DNA from: Arachis hypogaea
Lineage: Eukaryota; Streptophyta; Magnoliopsida; Fabales; Fabaceae
Length of the DNA: 64,000 nt
Reading direction: 5' to 3'
Assembly: GCF_003086295.3 (NCBI RefSeq)
Contig: NC_092054.1
Coordinates: 52,621,353-52,685,352 of the forward strand
A program made the position numbers and the translations under genes. Positions 11,588 through 23,190 of this stretch are shown here, piece by piece. Each line of letters begins with the position of its first letter. Positions within the stretch are counted from its first letter, which is position 1. A model generated the notes under the pieces. The model saw only the letters and a list, made by a program, of their open reading frames with translations, did no database searches and was not told the DNA's origin.

Positions 11588-13014
11588 TGACGTTAGGATT
11601 TTTGCCAGTAAAGAATTTCATAAAAACAGTCGTGTTGTAGATATAGTCTCTAAACCGACAGAAATCCCTTCGTACAAACGTTTTGGTTGTCACAAGTAAC
11701 AAACCCATTAAAAATTGATAACCGAAGTATTCAAACCTCGGGTCGTCTTCTCAAGGAATTGCAGGGAGGTGTATTTATTATTGGTTATGAGTTTTCTGGG
11801 GAATGTTGAGTTTGAGCAATGGGCACCGGTATATTTAAATGACAAGTAAAATAAATTAACAATAATAAAATCTCTTGGCAAGGTATGAAGAACTGGAAGT
11901 CCTATCCTGTTTATCCTTATCAATTGTAATGAGAATTAGATTTTTCTCCCACTTTGTTAACCTCTAACTATGAAGGTAAGTTAAGTGGATGAATTAATTT
12001 CGAATCCTCAAGTCCTAGTCTTTCCTTGGGAAAGGCTAGAGTTATAGGATCTCGAATTATTTCTTGAATAATTCTAATTTTCAATCAACAACTCGAGTTG
12101 GATAACTCAAGAGTCACCAATTAATTAACCAAAGCCAAAAGGGAAAATATCTAAATTAAATTAAAAACATTTATAAATGAAGCAAAGCAAAATTAAATCT
12201 GAAAATACCTCGAATTGCATTCACAAAAGAACTTAAATCTGACATAGACATTCATAAATTAAATTAGAAAAATAAATAAAAAGAACATTGAACCTGGGAT
12301 TGAGAGTCACTCCTAAAACTAAGAGAAGTCCTAAATCCTAATCCTAAGAGAGAGGAGAGAACCTCTCTCTCTAAAAACTACATCTACTCCTAAAATTGTG
12401 AATGTGTGAAAGCTTTTCTATGAATGAATGGATTCCCCCACTTTATAGCCTCTAATATGTGTTTTCTGGGCCGCAAACTGGGTCGAAAACAACCCAGAAA
12501 TCGCTGGAGAAGAATTCAAACACGCTGATTTCCGTCACTGCGACGCGGCCGCATGGAGCACGCGGTCGCGTCACCTAGCGTCAGAGCAACTATGGCATAT
12601 TATATATTAAATCGAAACTCCGGACGTTAGCTTTCCAACGCAACTAGAACTGCGTCGTTTGAACCTCTGTAGCTAAAGTTATAGCCGTTTGAGTGCGAAG
12701 AGGTCAGGCTGGACAGCTTAGCAATTTCTCCAACTTCTTGTATTCCTTCCACTTTTGCATGCTTCCTTTCTATCCTCTGAGCCATTCCTGCCCTGTAATC
12801 TCTGAAAGCACTTAACACACATATCAAGGCATCTAATGGTAATAAGAGAGGATTAATATTAGCAAATATAAGTCCAAAGAAACATGTTTTCAATTAAAGC
12901 ACATAATTAGGAAGGCAAATGTAAAACCATGCAAATAGTATGAATAAGTGGATAAAGAGTAGATAAAAACCACTCAATCGAGTACAAGATAAACCATAAA
13001 ATAGTGGTTTATCA
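11588..13014 (-). repeat. Element A 5' LTR
   Basis: Same length as the 3' LTR with scattered substitutions and no visible indels. It begins TGATAAACC at 13014 and ends CGTCA at 11588, followed by AAAA and the PBS. Confidence 0.95.
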
Positions 13015-14200
13015 TCCCCTCCATGCCTCCAATGGTTTTCTCTACATATTTATTTGGCCTCTCAATCTCTGTACCTTGATTTGATTTATCCCCTGGTCTA
13101 TCCCTTGAACCAGAGGAGATTTCCTCAATCCTTCTTTCTGTCTGAGCCCCATCACCTAATTCCAAGACAGTAGTATTATCATCACCCATCAGCTCATCCA
13201 GATCAGCCCCTTCATTTTGTTCCAGATTTTTCTGCAATGCCACTTGTCTATTTGCCAATAAATCCTGTGTACCATCTACTCTGCCTACTGATTTTACTGA
13301 GACACTAGCCTGAGAGCTCCTTACCCACCCTTGACTAGACTCTCCTTCTCTCTCATGGTGCCTTCTTTGCCATACCCTTTCCTGTTGGCTTCTCTCACGC
13401 GCCTCCCATAGTTCCTCCATCCAGTTGTTTTGATCTTCCTTCTGTCTCCTAATCCTAGCCTTTCTTGCTTCAACATCTATGGACTTCAGACCTGGAGTAG
13501 TGAGCTCAGGACCATATTTGGACATATTAGGATTAACTATGGACATAGCCATCTCCTCAACACAGGTCCTTCTATCATGACCAATCATCCCACACTTATA
13601 GCAGTAGTCATACAGTTTTTCATATTTTAACGATGCCCATGCATGACTTCCATCAAACTTTTTGAACCAGAATCCAGTTTTTAATGGAAGTTGAATATCA
13701 ATCTCAACTCTAACTCTCAAAAAAGGTCTAAGCATATTTCTTTCAACAAAAGGATCTTCTGCAGTTATAACCCTACCCAATATTGCTCCTATTTTCTCAG
13801 CGTTACTTTTATTGATTTTATCATATGGTAATCCATGTATTTGAATCCAAATAGGAAGCTGATTGTAATTTACCTCATCAATGGACAGATTTGAGCTCCA
13901 CCATTGAAGACTAAGCATATGGCCTTCTATTCTCCATGGTCCGCCTTCATAAGCTCTCCTTGCTTCATCTTGACTTTTAAAGTTCAAAATGAAAGACTTG
14001 GAACCTGCACTAGTGATCACCAATCCTTGCAGATCTCCCCACATCTGAAAGATGGTCTTTCGCACTGTAGTCATGTTGAGTGATTTTTTTGTTAGTACTC
14101 TTCCGACTAGTTTTTGATTGGCAGCTGCTTCCTGTTGAACTGGGGCCTCATCAAAGTGAACCACATCTCCCCCCATGCCTTCAAATATCATACCTTCCAT
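13015..14200 (-). pseudogene. LINE ORF1, N-terminal part (DUF4283 and CCHC zinc knuckle)
   Basis: About 395 codons read from an ATG at 14200. Residues about 30-190 have the DUF4283-type pattern of plant LINE ORF1 and related gag-like proteins (GGPWRIEGHMLSLQWW, LPIWIQIHGLP). A CCHC zinc knuckle, CYKCGMIGHDRRTC, follows at about residues 200-213. The protein is expected to bind LINE RNA. The C-terminal half is rich in R, E, Q and S. The frame then runs into LTR sequence at 13014, so the apparent C-terminus (MINHYFMVYLVLD) is encoded by the inserted LTR. The ORF resumes at 5156 in the same frame once one copy of the TSD is discounted. Confidence 0.88.
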
Positions 14201-14410
14201 TCTTCTTCCTAAAAGGATGATTCTTTGTAATGATTGTTAGCACTCTCTTTGTAAAGAAATATGTTGTAGTGTTTTCGAGAAATATGTGTTTAGTGTATTA
14301 ATGTGATCACCGGCTTTGCTTATCGAAGAAGTTGAACTCCACTGCTGGAGAGTTGAAGCTCCACTGCTGGAGAAAAAGGTCGTAGGCTTTGACTCTGTTA
14401 GTGTCTCAAC
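14201..14410 (-). other. LINE 5' leader with duplicated hairpin
   Basis: This is sequence upstream of the ORF1 ATG. It contains two copies of the perfect inverted repeat CTCCACTGCTGGAG (14337-14350 and 14359-14372), 8 nt apart, in a direct repeat of about 22 nt. No ORF is present. The outer limit is a guess because no TSD was found. Confidence 0.4.
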
Positions 14411-14870
14411 TCTCAAGTGAATAACTTATGACATACTTAACATACTTGCCACTACTACATCACATGCCTAGCCACACTAACAAACAATCTTTAGCATTAC
14501 CCTTAGTGCACCAAAAAATTCTTTATACGCCCAATGAAATCACAAAGCTGAATAGAATCCAAAACCAATGAATTACCCAAAAAAAAAAAAAAAAAATCCA
14601 AAACCAATGAACGTGACGGCACAACTTTTGCGACAAATTTTATAATAATTAGAATCTACAAACAATTAAATACAAATATAATTCATAAGCTTTACAACTT
14701 ACAAGATAGGCAGCGATGAACTATGTTACATAGTTGTCTAAGTTCTGATCACCATACACACACAGCTTAACAAAATTTCAGTAAGGTGGTTCTTCATACA
14801 CGCATTTTTTATCTGCACAAAATTTTAAGCAGCTTACAACACATCATAAATATTTTGTTTTCTGGCCTTC
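14411..14870 (-). other. Spacer and NHX1 3' untranslated region
   Basis: No coding sequence. The stretch next to the stop codon (about 14620-14870) is the likely 3' UTR of the exchanger gene; no confident poly(A) signal was chosen. An A18 run lies at about 14580, next to a short direct repeat of TCCAAAACCAATGAA. Confidence 0.5.
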
Positions 14871-17800
14871 TCAATGCCATCCATGGCCATTGCGTTCAGT
14901 TGGAGAACCAGGCTCTACAGGAACAAAACCCCTGCCGCCGAAAACGGGGCGCATGAATGAATCGTCGAACTTACGCCATAATCTGTGGACGGTGTGTGTT
15001 GGCCTGGTTAGCAAGTTGCGAATACTGCTTGGGCGAGTAACTTCATGGCCTTCAAGATCAGCTTCAGATTCTTGGGCTAGAAGTGGGACAGTAACTGATT
15101 TTGGACTCAATATGCTGTTCGTGGAGCTTGTACCTTTATGAGGGTTTGGAGGCAGCAAAAGCATTATGAGTGGTTTAGTCATCAAACCAAACACCTGAGA
15201 AAATGTAATTAAGTTGTGTCATTGCCATCAGCAAGGAAAACTTAATAAAAACCTATAAAAATAGACTATACTTTTTGTCCCTAACATTTGCGTATCCCTA
15301 GTTTTTAATTTTATTCAATTTTGTCCCTAAAGTTTATGATTTATTCAATTTTGACTCTAACGCATTGAATTTGTGTCAAATCTACTCCTGAAGGTTTTCA
15401 ATTTTGTCCCTAACATTTTGGACGAAATTAACGTTCAGAGATAATTTCGACACAAATCGAAAATGTTAAAGAGACAAAATTGAGTGAAATTAAACGTTAA
15501 AAGTATTTTTTGAAAAAAATCACAAACATTCGGGACAAAAAGTATACTTTATCCTAATTTATATTATGACACTAAAGGTTTAACTTCAATATAGTATCAG
15601 CATCAAAAGTTTCAGAGTCTAATCTCTAATCATATACTTCTATATGGAACCATTGAAGGAACTAAGTGGATGACTCGTGTGTTAAACTTTTATATCTATC
15701 AAAAATAATTTCTAGCACTAAAACACATCAAATTTGTATAGATTTGGAATGACCATGAACAGTTACAGAGAAAAAGTGAAATTAGTTGTCCAAAGCAAGG
15801 GAAGTAGACAAATGAATTATATATTTTCACATAACGTATGCAAATATCAATCTGACGTGTGGTTTCATATGATACAGAGAACCCCAAAATGCTAACCCAA
15901 GAGAGCAATTATCAGTCATACATCAATGAAATAACCAGTGACTGTTAGAGATGATGCCAGAAACAAATAGATATCTTACCACTGTGCTGAAAAGCACAAC
16001 TGTGATGGTGCTGGTGATCATGATAGCATTGGATTGCTGTTGTGTATGCCCGGACATAGTGAACTGCATGCCATAAGAGTATGAATTATTCAAGCTGTCA
16101 AGCATGAACTTTAATATCCTAAATAAGTGACCATTAATGCTTTCCTTTATTTTACTCATGCTTAATATTATTTGAGTTTATCTAACTAGTGCCCTATGTC
16201 CATTGGTTATGGAAACAAAAAGGAAAAGTTTGTACTGAAATCTAAAAAACTTTTAACCTTTTAATGTATTAGATGATGTGAAAGTTTAACAACTTTCCTA
16301 CTCTTACATTCATTAGCCAATGACTGTTGGGCACTAGCTAGAAAATCTCTTACGATTTTGCTTACCAGTAGCCAAAGGGGTTTAAAGATACAAGAGTAGA
16401 AACTTTTCATGCCTTCAATGGTATTGGAAACATATAAAAACTTCCTTGGTTAGTAAGCTTAAGAAGTATCTTAGGGCACTCTTTATTAAGATCCTTATTG
16501 TACTTTGTCTGGACAAGTAGCCATTCATTCAAGTTTGCAAACAACCACGACTTATTGTCTGCAGTATTGCTCCTACCTGATTATATGCAAGTGCCATTGA
16601 AACAGCACCTCTCATAAGACCAGCCCACCAAATAATCACCTGCAATAAGGAAAAAAGAAATGAGAAACTTGCCAGCAGAACTTGATGGTAGCACAAGAGA
16701 TCTGGAATGAAGGTACTCATTAATGGAAAATTAATCATACTTGCTGCCTGAAAGTGATTTTCTCGCTTGATGACTTTTTGGCCAAGTTGGATAAGAACGA
16801 TAACGGGAAAACAAAAGCTGCTCTTCCAACAAGTACTAGACCCATCAATACTGCACTCACTGCTACTGATGTTCCAGGTCTGCAGAAGTAATCAAGTGTG
16901 GCACATTAATTTTTTTTTTTTATATATACTGAATATAATAGGGTATACTTTTTGTCCCGATTGTTTGCGATTTTTTTCAAACCCAAATACCCCTAATGTT
17001 TAATTTCTTTCAATTTAGTCCCTAACGTTTTCAATTTATGTCAAAACTACCCTTGGAAGTTTTCAATTTTGTCCCTAACGTTTTACATGAAATTAATGCA
17101 AAGAGTAATTTTTTGACTCAAATCAAAAACGTTAGGGGCAAAATTGAATGTAATTAAACATTAGGGATAATTTTGAAGAAAATTGCAAAGCATTAGGGAC
17201 CAAAAAACATACGTTACCCGAATATAATATTTCAAGAGGAAAAAATGATAGATATAATTTCTGAAAAATGAAAACACCGACATAGAAGAAATCTGTAATA
17301 TACGGACAGTTTCGGTATAATAGCTACCACATACCATTTTTTGATAGAGTATGACATTCAACAATATTTTAGTTTAAAGGATTAGTTTGAATATTTTCTA
17401 GTACCCGGGAGAAAAACAGGACATACCTATCACTGACAAAACTCCACTTTTCAATGTCCAAGGCATCCATACCAACATAAAGGAAGAGAAATATCTCAGC
17501 AACAAACGATATGGTTGCAAATGCGTGCCTGTGAAAGTCAGATTAGTATGCAATTAGAAATTTATAATATAGAGTTTGGTAGCATACATGGCTTGAGCAA
17601 AATCATTTAAAAAATGTACTTGGTGGTGACTCTTGAGCTCTCTGTCACATTATGCCAAGTATAATGAGACATAACAATTCCGCAAAAGAATACAGTGAGA
17701 ATGCCACTCAGATAGCACAACTGCAGACAATGAAGATACATCAGCCTCATGCTAATGACACAGCATAATAAAAACACTGCTAATGCTCTTTAAAACATAC

Positions 17801-20415
17801 CTCGGCCACCATGTAGGAGAGGTATGCCATGAGCATCATGAGAGCAACCTCACGATCTGTAGAGTGTCTGAAAGGTAAGGAGACATTTGTTAACCTCACT
17901 GAATAATTTATTCCCATGCCACACTGAAAAAATAGAGATCTGACTGCCAGACAGAGAATGTAAACGGAAACATAATTCTCTAAAGAAAATACCTGCCAAT
18001 ATACAGCTTCTTTATAATGTAAGCACTAAGCAGCCCTGCCTAGAAGTTGATGGAGATACATTAGACCAAAGCCAAAGTAATATCAAAATCTATTTAAGTG
18101 GGTATCATCTTGATCACAATGGAATTAGTAGGAGAAAGACAGTTACCCCAACTCCAAGCAATGTGCTTGTGAGAAACAGATACAAGAAGTTGCCAATAAA
18201 TTGCAAAGCAATTGACGGGTCAATTTGCTCAAGGTCAAAGCTTTGGATTGCATTGAAAAGCACCACTGATGTGGCATCATTCACAACACCCTCCCCAAAT
18301 ACAAGACTGTACAATAAAGGTGTCTCATCTTGATTTAGCACCTGCATCATCATTTGTGAAGTCAATGATTAGCTCTAACACTTTAGTTTCTGGAATCTGG
18401 AAAAATGCAAAAACTTTATTGATTCAAACCTGCAATGTGCACACAGAATCTGTTGCGGCAAATATTGCACCAATTGCTGAAATATTTACACTAGTCAGTG
18501 AGTTACAAACAGAGCAAGCAGTTGACAAGTAGATAAAACTGATAAACATATTACCTAGATAGTCCCCTATTTCCATAGGACCAATATCCATCCTCTTGAA
18601 AATTTGTGTAACACCTAAAACAATGCATCAAATTTAAGTCAGCAGACTAAAACATATTTATGCACAGTCAGTTTCCAGTTATTATATAGTTTACTTGATC
18701 TAGAATTATATAGATAGACGCACACACACAAAATAAAAGGATTTGAATTGAAAATCTTTTGTTACTAACAAGCTAACATTTGTTATTATTTTGTAACTAT
18801 GCCAAAACTTCTATAACAACGAAAAAAAAAATCCATTTAATGGGAAAAAACATACCGAAGGTTATGATGGTACACGATATTAATGTACCAACTGCACCAA
18901 ACATCATGATGGTGATGAAGTTAACAAAGAACTGCTTCTTTTTCACTTGAAACCTGGAAGAAATATAAAGAACAAACTCATAAGAAAATAGTAAATACAA
19001 TTTACGGCACACCTGTGAAGTTAAAATGGTAAGAATAAAATATAGATTTTCAGAGTAGGGAAGCGGAATAAGAATTTTGGAAGGGGGAAACATGATTTTG
19101 AAGTTTTTCGTCTGCAAGCAAGAGCCAAGAAGACTAAGTAGAATTGTTTAAGTTGTGAGTTGTTGCAGTGGTGAAATAACAAAGCCACAAGCTTAGTATT
19201 CAACAGTTTTAAGTCGCATGCAGGAGAGCAAGCAAGTAGACAGAGTGCTAGTACCAGCTACATTTCAAACACCCAGACTCCACAGATGCCATATGCTCCT
19301 AAAATTTCTCTGCCATTAATTATGTAATTCATGATGACTGGTTCTGCAGAAATACATTCTTTTCAACAAAGATAAAAGGGGGCATCATAAAGATATGCAT
19401 TACTCATTAAGCATGCTGTAGTATCTGAGAAAATCTAGACCTTTAGACCACTTTAACATTGGAGTCTGCGGACAAATTTTCGTTTTCTTTAACGAGCTAA
19501 TGGTTTATACAGTAAAAAAATCTGAATATTACAGCAAAGAAGTAAAGTGCAGAAAAAATTACCCGGCATTGAATATTATAGGTGGAAGAAGGTATATGAA
19601 GAAAAGATCTTCACTGAAGACAAGAATATGCGAGTGTGTACCACCACTGACCAGCAAAATGAACACACCAGTGCAAACGCCCTGAAAAGAATCCAAGTGA
19701 AATTAAGTCACTATCCAACTAGAAACTCAGTGGAAAAAAGGCTGCACCCAACTCCATGTTGAGAAGTTCATTTTGGTCCTCGAGATTGTGGCCATGATTC
19801 AAATTAGCCCTTGAGATTTCAGACGTACCAATTTATTGAAGTTTCAATTTTTTGTTTTTTATCAACTTCGATCCTTTTGTGAACAAAAATAAAGAATCAA
19901 ATTGAATCACGAAGTGTAACTTCAAGGACCAGATTTTGAAATCTCAAGGGCCAAACTAAACCTTTACTCCCCACGTTTTTCTTCTTATCTTTCCAAAAAG
20001 AAAACTACTTTATTTATTTATTCTTTTCCCCATATACAATCTCCGAAAATTATAAGTTATTATGATTTCTGAATATAAAATAACTTAATCCAAACACACA
20101 ACACACATAATATACACATAAAATCACTGCCTCTTAAATTTACAGCAAACAAATTCGGAAAGGAGTGGGATTCTTCACAGTTCATACTTCCTTTCCTTCA
20201 TACTATTGAGAAACAAGTCAGAAAGCAAACTGAACACTTACAATCAAAAGGGCAGTGATAGATTCATTCATCCACCGATTTTCCTCAAGAAGATGGCCAA
20301 TAACAATACAAGCACACAGAAGTGCAACAAAGATGTTCATTGACACCACAGAGGAATGATCAGAAGTGGCAAGATTTTGCAATTTCGAAACCACAGCATC
20401 TAATTCGAACCCCAT
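14871..20415 (-). CDS. NHX1: Vacuolar-type Na+/H+ (K+/H+) exchanger, NHX1 class
   Basis: Fourteen coding exons were read by eye: 20242-20415, 19563-19681, 18856-18953, 18555-18614, 18430-18476, 18147-18341, 17993-18039, 17801-17867, 17620-17720, 17427-17528, 16741-16879, 16577-16639, 15980-16063 and 14871-15194. All junctions are GT-AG and phases match. They total 1,620 nt, 539 aa plus stop, the usual length for the class. The start is MGFELDAVVSKLQ. LFFIYLLPPI, the amiloride-site motif, is at residues 84-93. FGEGVVNDATS with the transport ND pair is at about 187-188. About a dozen membrane segments precede a hydrophilic tail ending FDDSFMRPVFGGRGFVPVEPGSPTERNGHGWH. The protein exchanges Na+ or K+ for H+ across the tonoplast, supporting salt tolerance and vacuolar pH. 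I see no lesion. Assignment to NHX1 rather than a close paralogue rests on overall similarity. Confidence 0.95.
15262..15553. mobile_element. MITE in NHX1 last intron
   Basis: Inverted ends TATACTTTTTGTCCC (left) and GGGACAAAAAGTATA (right) enclose about 290 bp. The interior repeats the phrase TTTTGTCCCTAA in both directions. It resembles the element at 16941-17219. No clear TSD. Confidence 0.7.
16941..17219. mobile_element. Mutator-like MITE in an NHX1 intron
   Basis: 279 bp with inverted ends starting GGGTATACTTTTTGTCCC and ending (reverse) GGGTAACGTATGTTTTTTGG. It is flanked by a perfect 10-bp direct repeat GAATATAATA (16931-16940 and 17220-17229). A 9-10 bp TSD fits the Mutator superfamily. 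Confidence 0.85.
19765..19975. mobile_element. Small foldback element in NHX1 first coding intron
   Basis: Inverted segments: TCATTTTGGTCCTCGAGATTG with CCTTGAGATTTC on the left, and GAAATCTCAAGGGCC with CAAACTAAACC on the right. About 210 bp. No clear TSD. Confidence 0.45.
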
Positions 20416-21185
20416 TTTTGACACAACACTCACTTCCCCAAAAGAAGAAGAAGAAGAAGAAAACAAATTCCAATAATTGCAGAACCAGATGCTGCACTAA
20501 AACTTCAGATTATTATAGCCGAGTTTCCAAGTTCAAAGTCAATCTCGTGTTCCAAAAATCCAAATCTACGTCTCCGAACTGTCCATTCAAGAACCTTAGG
20601 ATCGCATCAACAAGAGAATCTCTGCAATCAGAACAAAACAAACAACATGTAGAAGGCGAAGATCAGTAGCAATATATCAATAACACAAAACGACAACAAA
20701 ATTGGGAAAACGCTTAGCAAAATAAATCAAAATTAGCATCTTAGATTCAACAGTGTCAAATTCTAATTTGCGGTAGCTATCTTAAATACAAACCAATTGA
20801 GAGAGAAAAAAAATTGTTCAGATTAAACAACTCCTCAAAATCTCGGAATTTAAAGTCCAAAACGAGATTTGGACAAAAAAAAAACAGCTCAATCAGCTTA
20901 CAGAAGATTAAAGCAAAGTTCTCACCATGAAAAACAATGCAGAAGGAAAAGCCTCCAGTTTTTTTTCTTTTTTTCTGTTGCTATTACGCAAAGATTCGAA
21001 CAGAAAAAGATTTTGGCGAACCAATTCAGTAGTTCGACTTCCAAGCAAATTGGAAACACTTTGTTTCAGTTCTCAAATAGAGAACTAAATAGGGTTTCCG
21101 ACTTTTCGTTATTGAACGCGAAGCTGAAATGATGAGAGAAGGAGGTAATTGGAATAAGGAAAACCAGAAATCGAAAACCAACGAA
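20416..21185 (-). promoter_or_regulatory. NHX1: NHX1 5' UTR with leader intron and three uORFs
   Basis: A leader intron fits 20622-20925 (donor GTGAG, acceptor TTGCAG). Leader exon 1 is about 20926-21180 and exon 2 is 20416-20621. The last three bases of exon 1 are ATG. Splicing joins them to AGATTCTCTTGTTGA, giving a 5-codon uORF (MRFSC). Two more follow in exon 2: ATGCGATCCTAA and a 6-codon ATG...TAG. The (CTT)n tract at 20444-20461 is typical of plant leaders. Splice sites are predicted, not proven. Confidence 0.65.
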
Positions 21186-21189
21186 GACT

Positions 21190-22480
21190 AGACGAAAAAG
21201 CATCCGGGTTGAAATCATTATAATAATTTCATTAACTATATTATACGAATTTAATTTTAATACACTAATAATATTATTTAATTATATCTATTTTTTTAAA
21301 ATTAAATATGAGATTTAAATTCAAGATCTATAAATAAAAATAAAGAAACTATATTATTTGAATTAGAGTTTTTTAGCTATTTAATTATATCTGTTAGTTT
21401 GAAGTTATTGACATGATATATAATACAATTATGGTAAGTAGACAATAGAAATGATCAACAATATAAGCTAATGAGTTATAATTTAAATGGCATAATCTTT
21501 CCATATTCATCTAAAAAATTGTAAGTTCGAGTCTTCTTATCTTTAATTAAAAAAAATGATAAACAATATAAATAATAAGTTATATTCTAAGTCTACTAAA
21601 CATAAATAAATTTAGTTAATTTAAAATTTAAATTTTCAAATTAAAATTAACTTTTTTTTAACATATTATTTAGATTATTTAAAAAAATGTTATTTTTTTA
21701 TACTTTCTCTATATAATAAGAATAGATGCATCTATAAATTTACTTATAAATCTCTATTATAATTAGTATTATGCGTAAATTTATTTTAAAAAAATTGTTC
21801 CTGTTAAACCATTTTATTCTTATTCTTTAAAAATATATCCAATAAAAAAATTTGTAACAATAATTTACATTCAATAGAAAAATTTTAATAAAATTATAGA
21901 AAAAAATAGATAAAAAATTTTTATTTAACGTAACTAACAGAAGAACTTTTTAAATAATAAATTTCTTTTTAGAAGGAATATCAAAACTTAAATTTAGACA
22001 CTAATTATTATTATATATTGTGTAGATACTAAATGTTAAATTTAGACATCAAAATTTTTAGTATTGTCATTATATATTATTATAAAATAATAATTTAAAG
22101 AAAAAAATATTTTTTATACGTTTATTTAAAAAAATTGTCCTATTTAAATTATTTTATTTTTATTGTTTAAAAATGTACAATAATACTATAATAATTTACA
22201 TTTAATAAAATTTTTTTAATAAAATTACTGTTTAAAATGAGTGAAAATATTTTTTTTAATAATAAATCTCTTTTATTAAAAATAATATTAGAATTTAAAT
22301 TTAGATACCAAAATTTTTAATATTATTATTATATATTGTTAAAGATTTTAAATTATAAAAAAATTAATAATAAACTTTTTCTATTAAAAATAATATTAAA
22401 ATTTAAATTTGGATACTAAAATTATTGTATTATCATTTTATAGATAATATTATTTATTTCTGTATTGTTTTAATTTTTTT
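21190..22480. other. AT-rich upstream region of NHX1 with degenerate direct repeats
   Basis: No gene. A segment at about 21796-22080 recurs in diverged form at about 22133-22340 and 22345-22440 (shared phrases AATAATTTACATT, AAATTTAGA and CCAAAATTTTTA). The NHX1 promoter should lie in the right-adjacent few hundred bases after 21185; no single TATA box can be chosen in such AT-rich DNA. Confidence 0.5.
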
Positions 22481-22489
22481 TTTTTTAAA

Positions 22490-23180
22490 GAAAGAAGTTG
22501 GGATCACGGTGAGAATTGAGAATGAAAACATGGGGCGGTGAAACATCTGGAAAGTTATAGATGTCAGGGGTGAAAAAACGACAAAGACAGACAGAACTGA
22601 AGAAGTAGAGAAAGGGAACACGATTCATAATATCTGGGGTTTATTTGCATGTGGCGTAGGTCATGTTAAGAATAGTGGTGATTGGGTTTTATTCGCCGTT
22701 GATTTTGTGTTTTGAGTTTTGGAGGCTGTTGGATGTGAGATGCGGGGATTTGCTACTGGTCTCCACTCTACAGTAATGCAGCCACTGAAACTTCTTATTT
22801 TTTATGCAATAAATAATGCAGCCATTTATGTGTGAGTTGGGCAATCAGTGCTTAAAAGTTGATACAGCAAAAAAAATGAAAATTTAATTACTTGTAAATT
22901 AAAATAATAAATTCTATACATAATAAAAATTACAAATTTAATCATTATTAAACTTTTATTTTATTATTTTAGTTTTTCTCACTTTAAAACATTTTTTCCG
23001 TCAATGATGACTGATGAGTGACAACCATACAAAAATTCTACTAACAAAAAAAAAACAAAAATACAAAATTAATTAACATAGTTTAATGATTAAAAATTGT
23101 TACTGAAACGTATTAAATTTAATTCTTTGTAATAATTATTTTAAAATGATTAACATTTAATATGGTATGATCAAAGTTGA
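22490..23180. other. Spacer with a less AT-rich island
   Basis: 22500-22800 is noticeably richer in G than its surroundings but shows no ORF, splice pattern or repeat I recognise. 22860-23180 is AT-rich with nothing visible. Confidence 0.3.
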
Positions 23181-23190
23181 TTGGTTAAAC

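Larger units (their letters stand above)
5157..13014 (-). mobile_element. Element A: complete non-autonomous LTR retrotransposon
   Basis: The ends are 1427-bp direct LTRs (5157-6583 and 11588-13014), each TG...CA, flanked by the 5-bp TSD TCCCC (5152-5156 and 13015-13019). On the minus strand the order is 5' LTR, PBS TGGTGCCGTTGCCGGGAA (11567-11584), AT-rich leader, decayed gag-like ORF, GC palindrome array, internal polypurine module, conserved noncoding block, 3' PPT module and 3' LTR. No protease, RT or integrase was found in 5.0 kb of internal DNA, so it must move using another element's proteins. The LTRs have equal length and only a few dozen visible substitutions (about 2% by eye), so the insertion is fairly young. 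It sits in frame inside LINE ORF1. Confidence 0.95.
1..14410 (-). mobile_element. L1-type plant LINE, degenerate, split by an LTR element
   Basis: Reading leftward from about 14410, the parts are a short 5' leader, ORF1 (DUF4283-like domain plus zinc knuckle), endonuclease, reverse transcriptase, zf-RVT linker and RNase H. This is the order of plant L1-clade LINEs. ORF1 is interrupted by element A (5157-13014), flanked by a 5-bp direct repeat TCCCC. Removing element A leaves about 6.5 kb. The LINE is inactive: it has an in-frame TAG between endonuclease and RT, a frameshift near 1400, and stops and a frameshift in the RNase H region. No poly(A) tail (poly(T) on plus) is seen near position 1, so the 3' end probably lies outside the window. 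The 5' end is approximate because no TSD was found. Confidence 0.9.

Noticed and set aside
20416..20466. Extended NHX1 start with an extra serine-rich N-terminus
   Set aside because: The upstream frame has no ATG before the (CTT)n tract, and family members start at the MGFELDAVV-type position.
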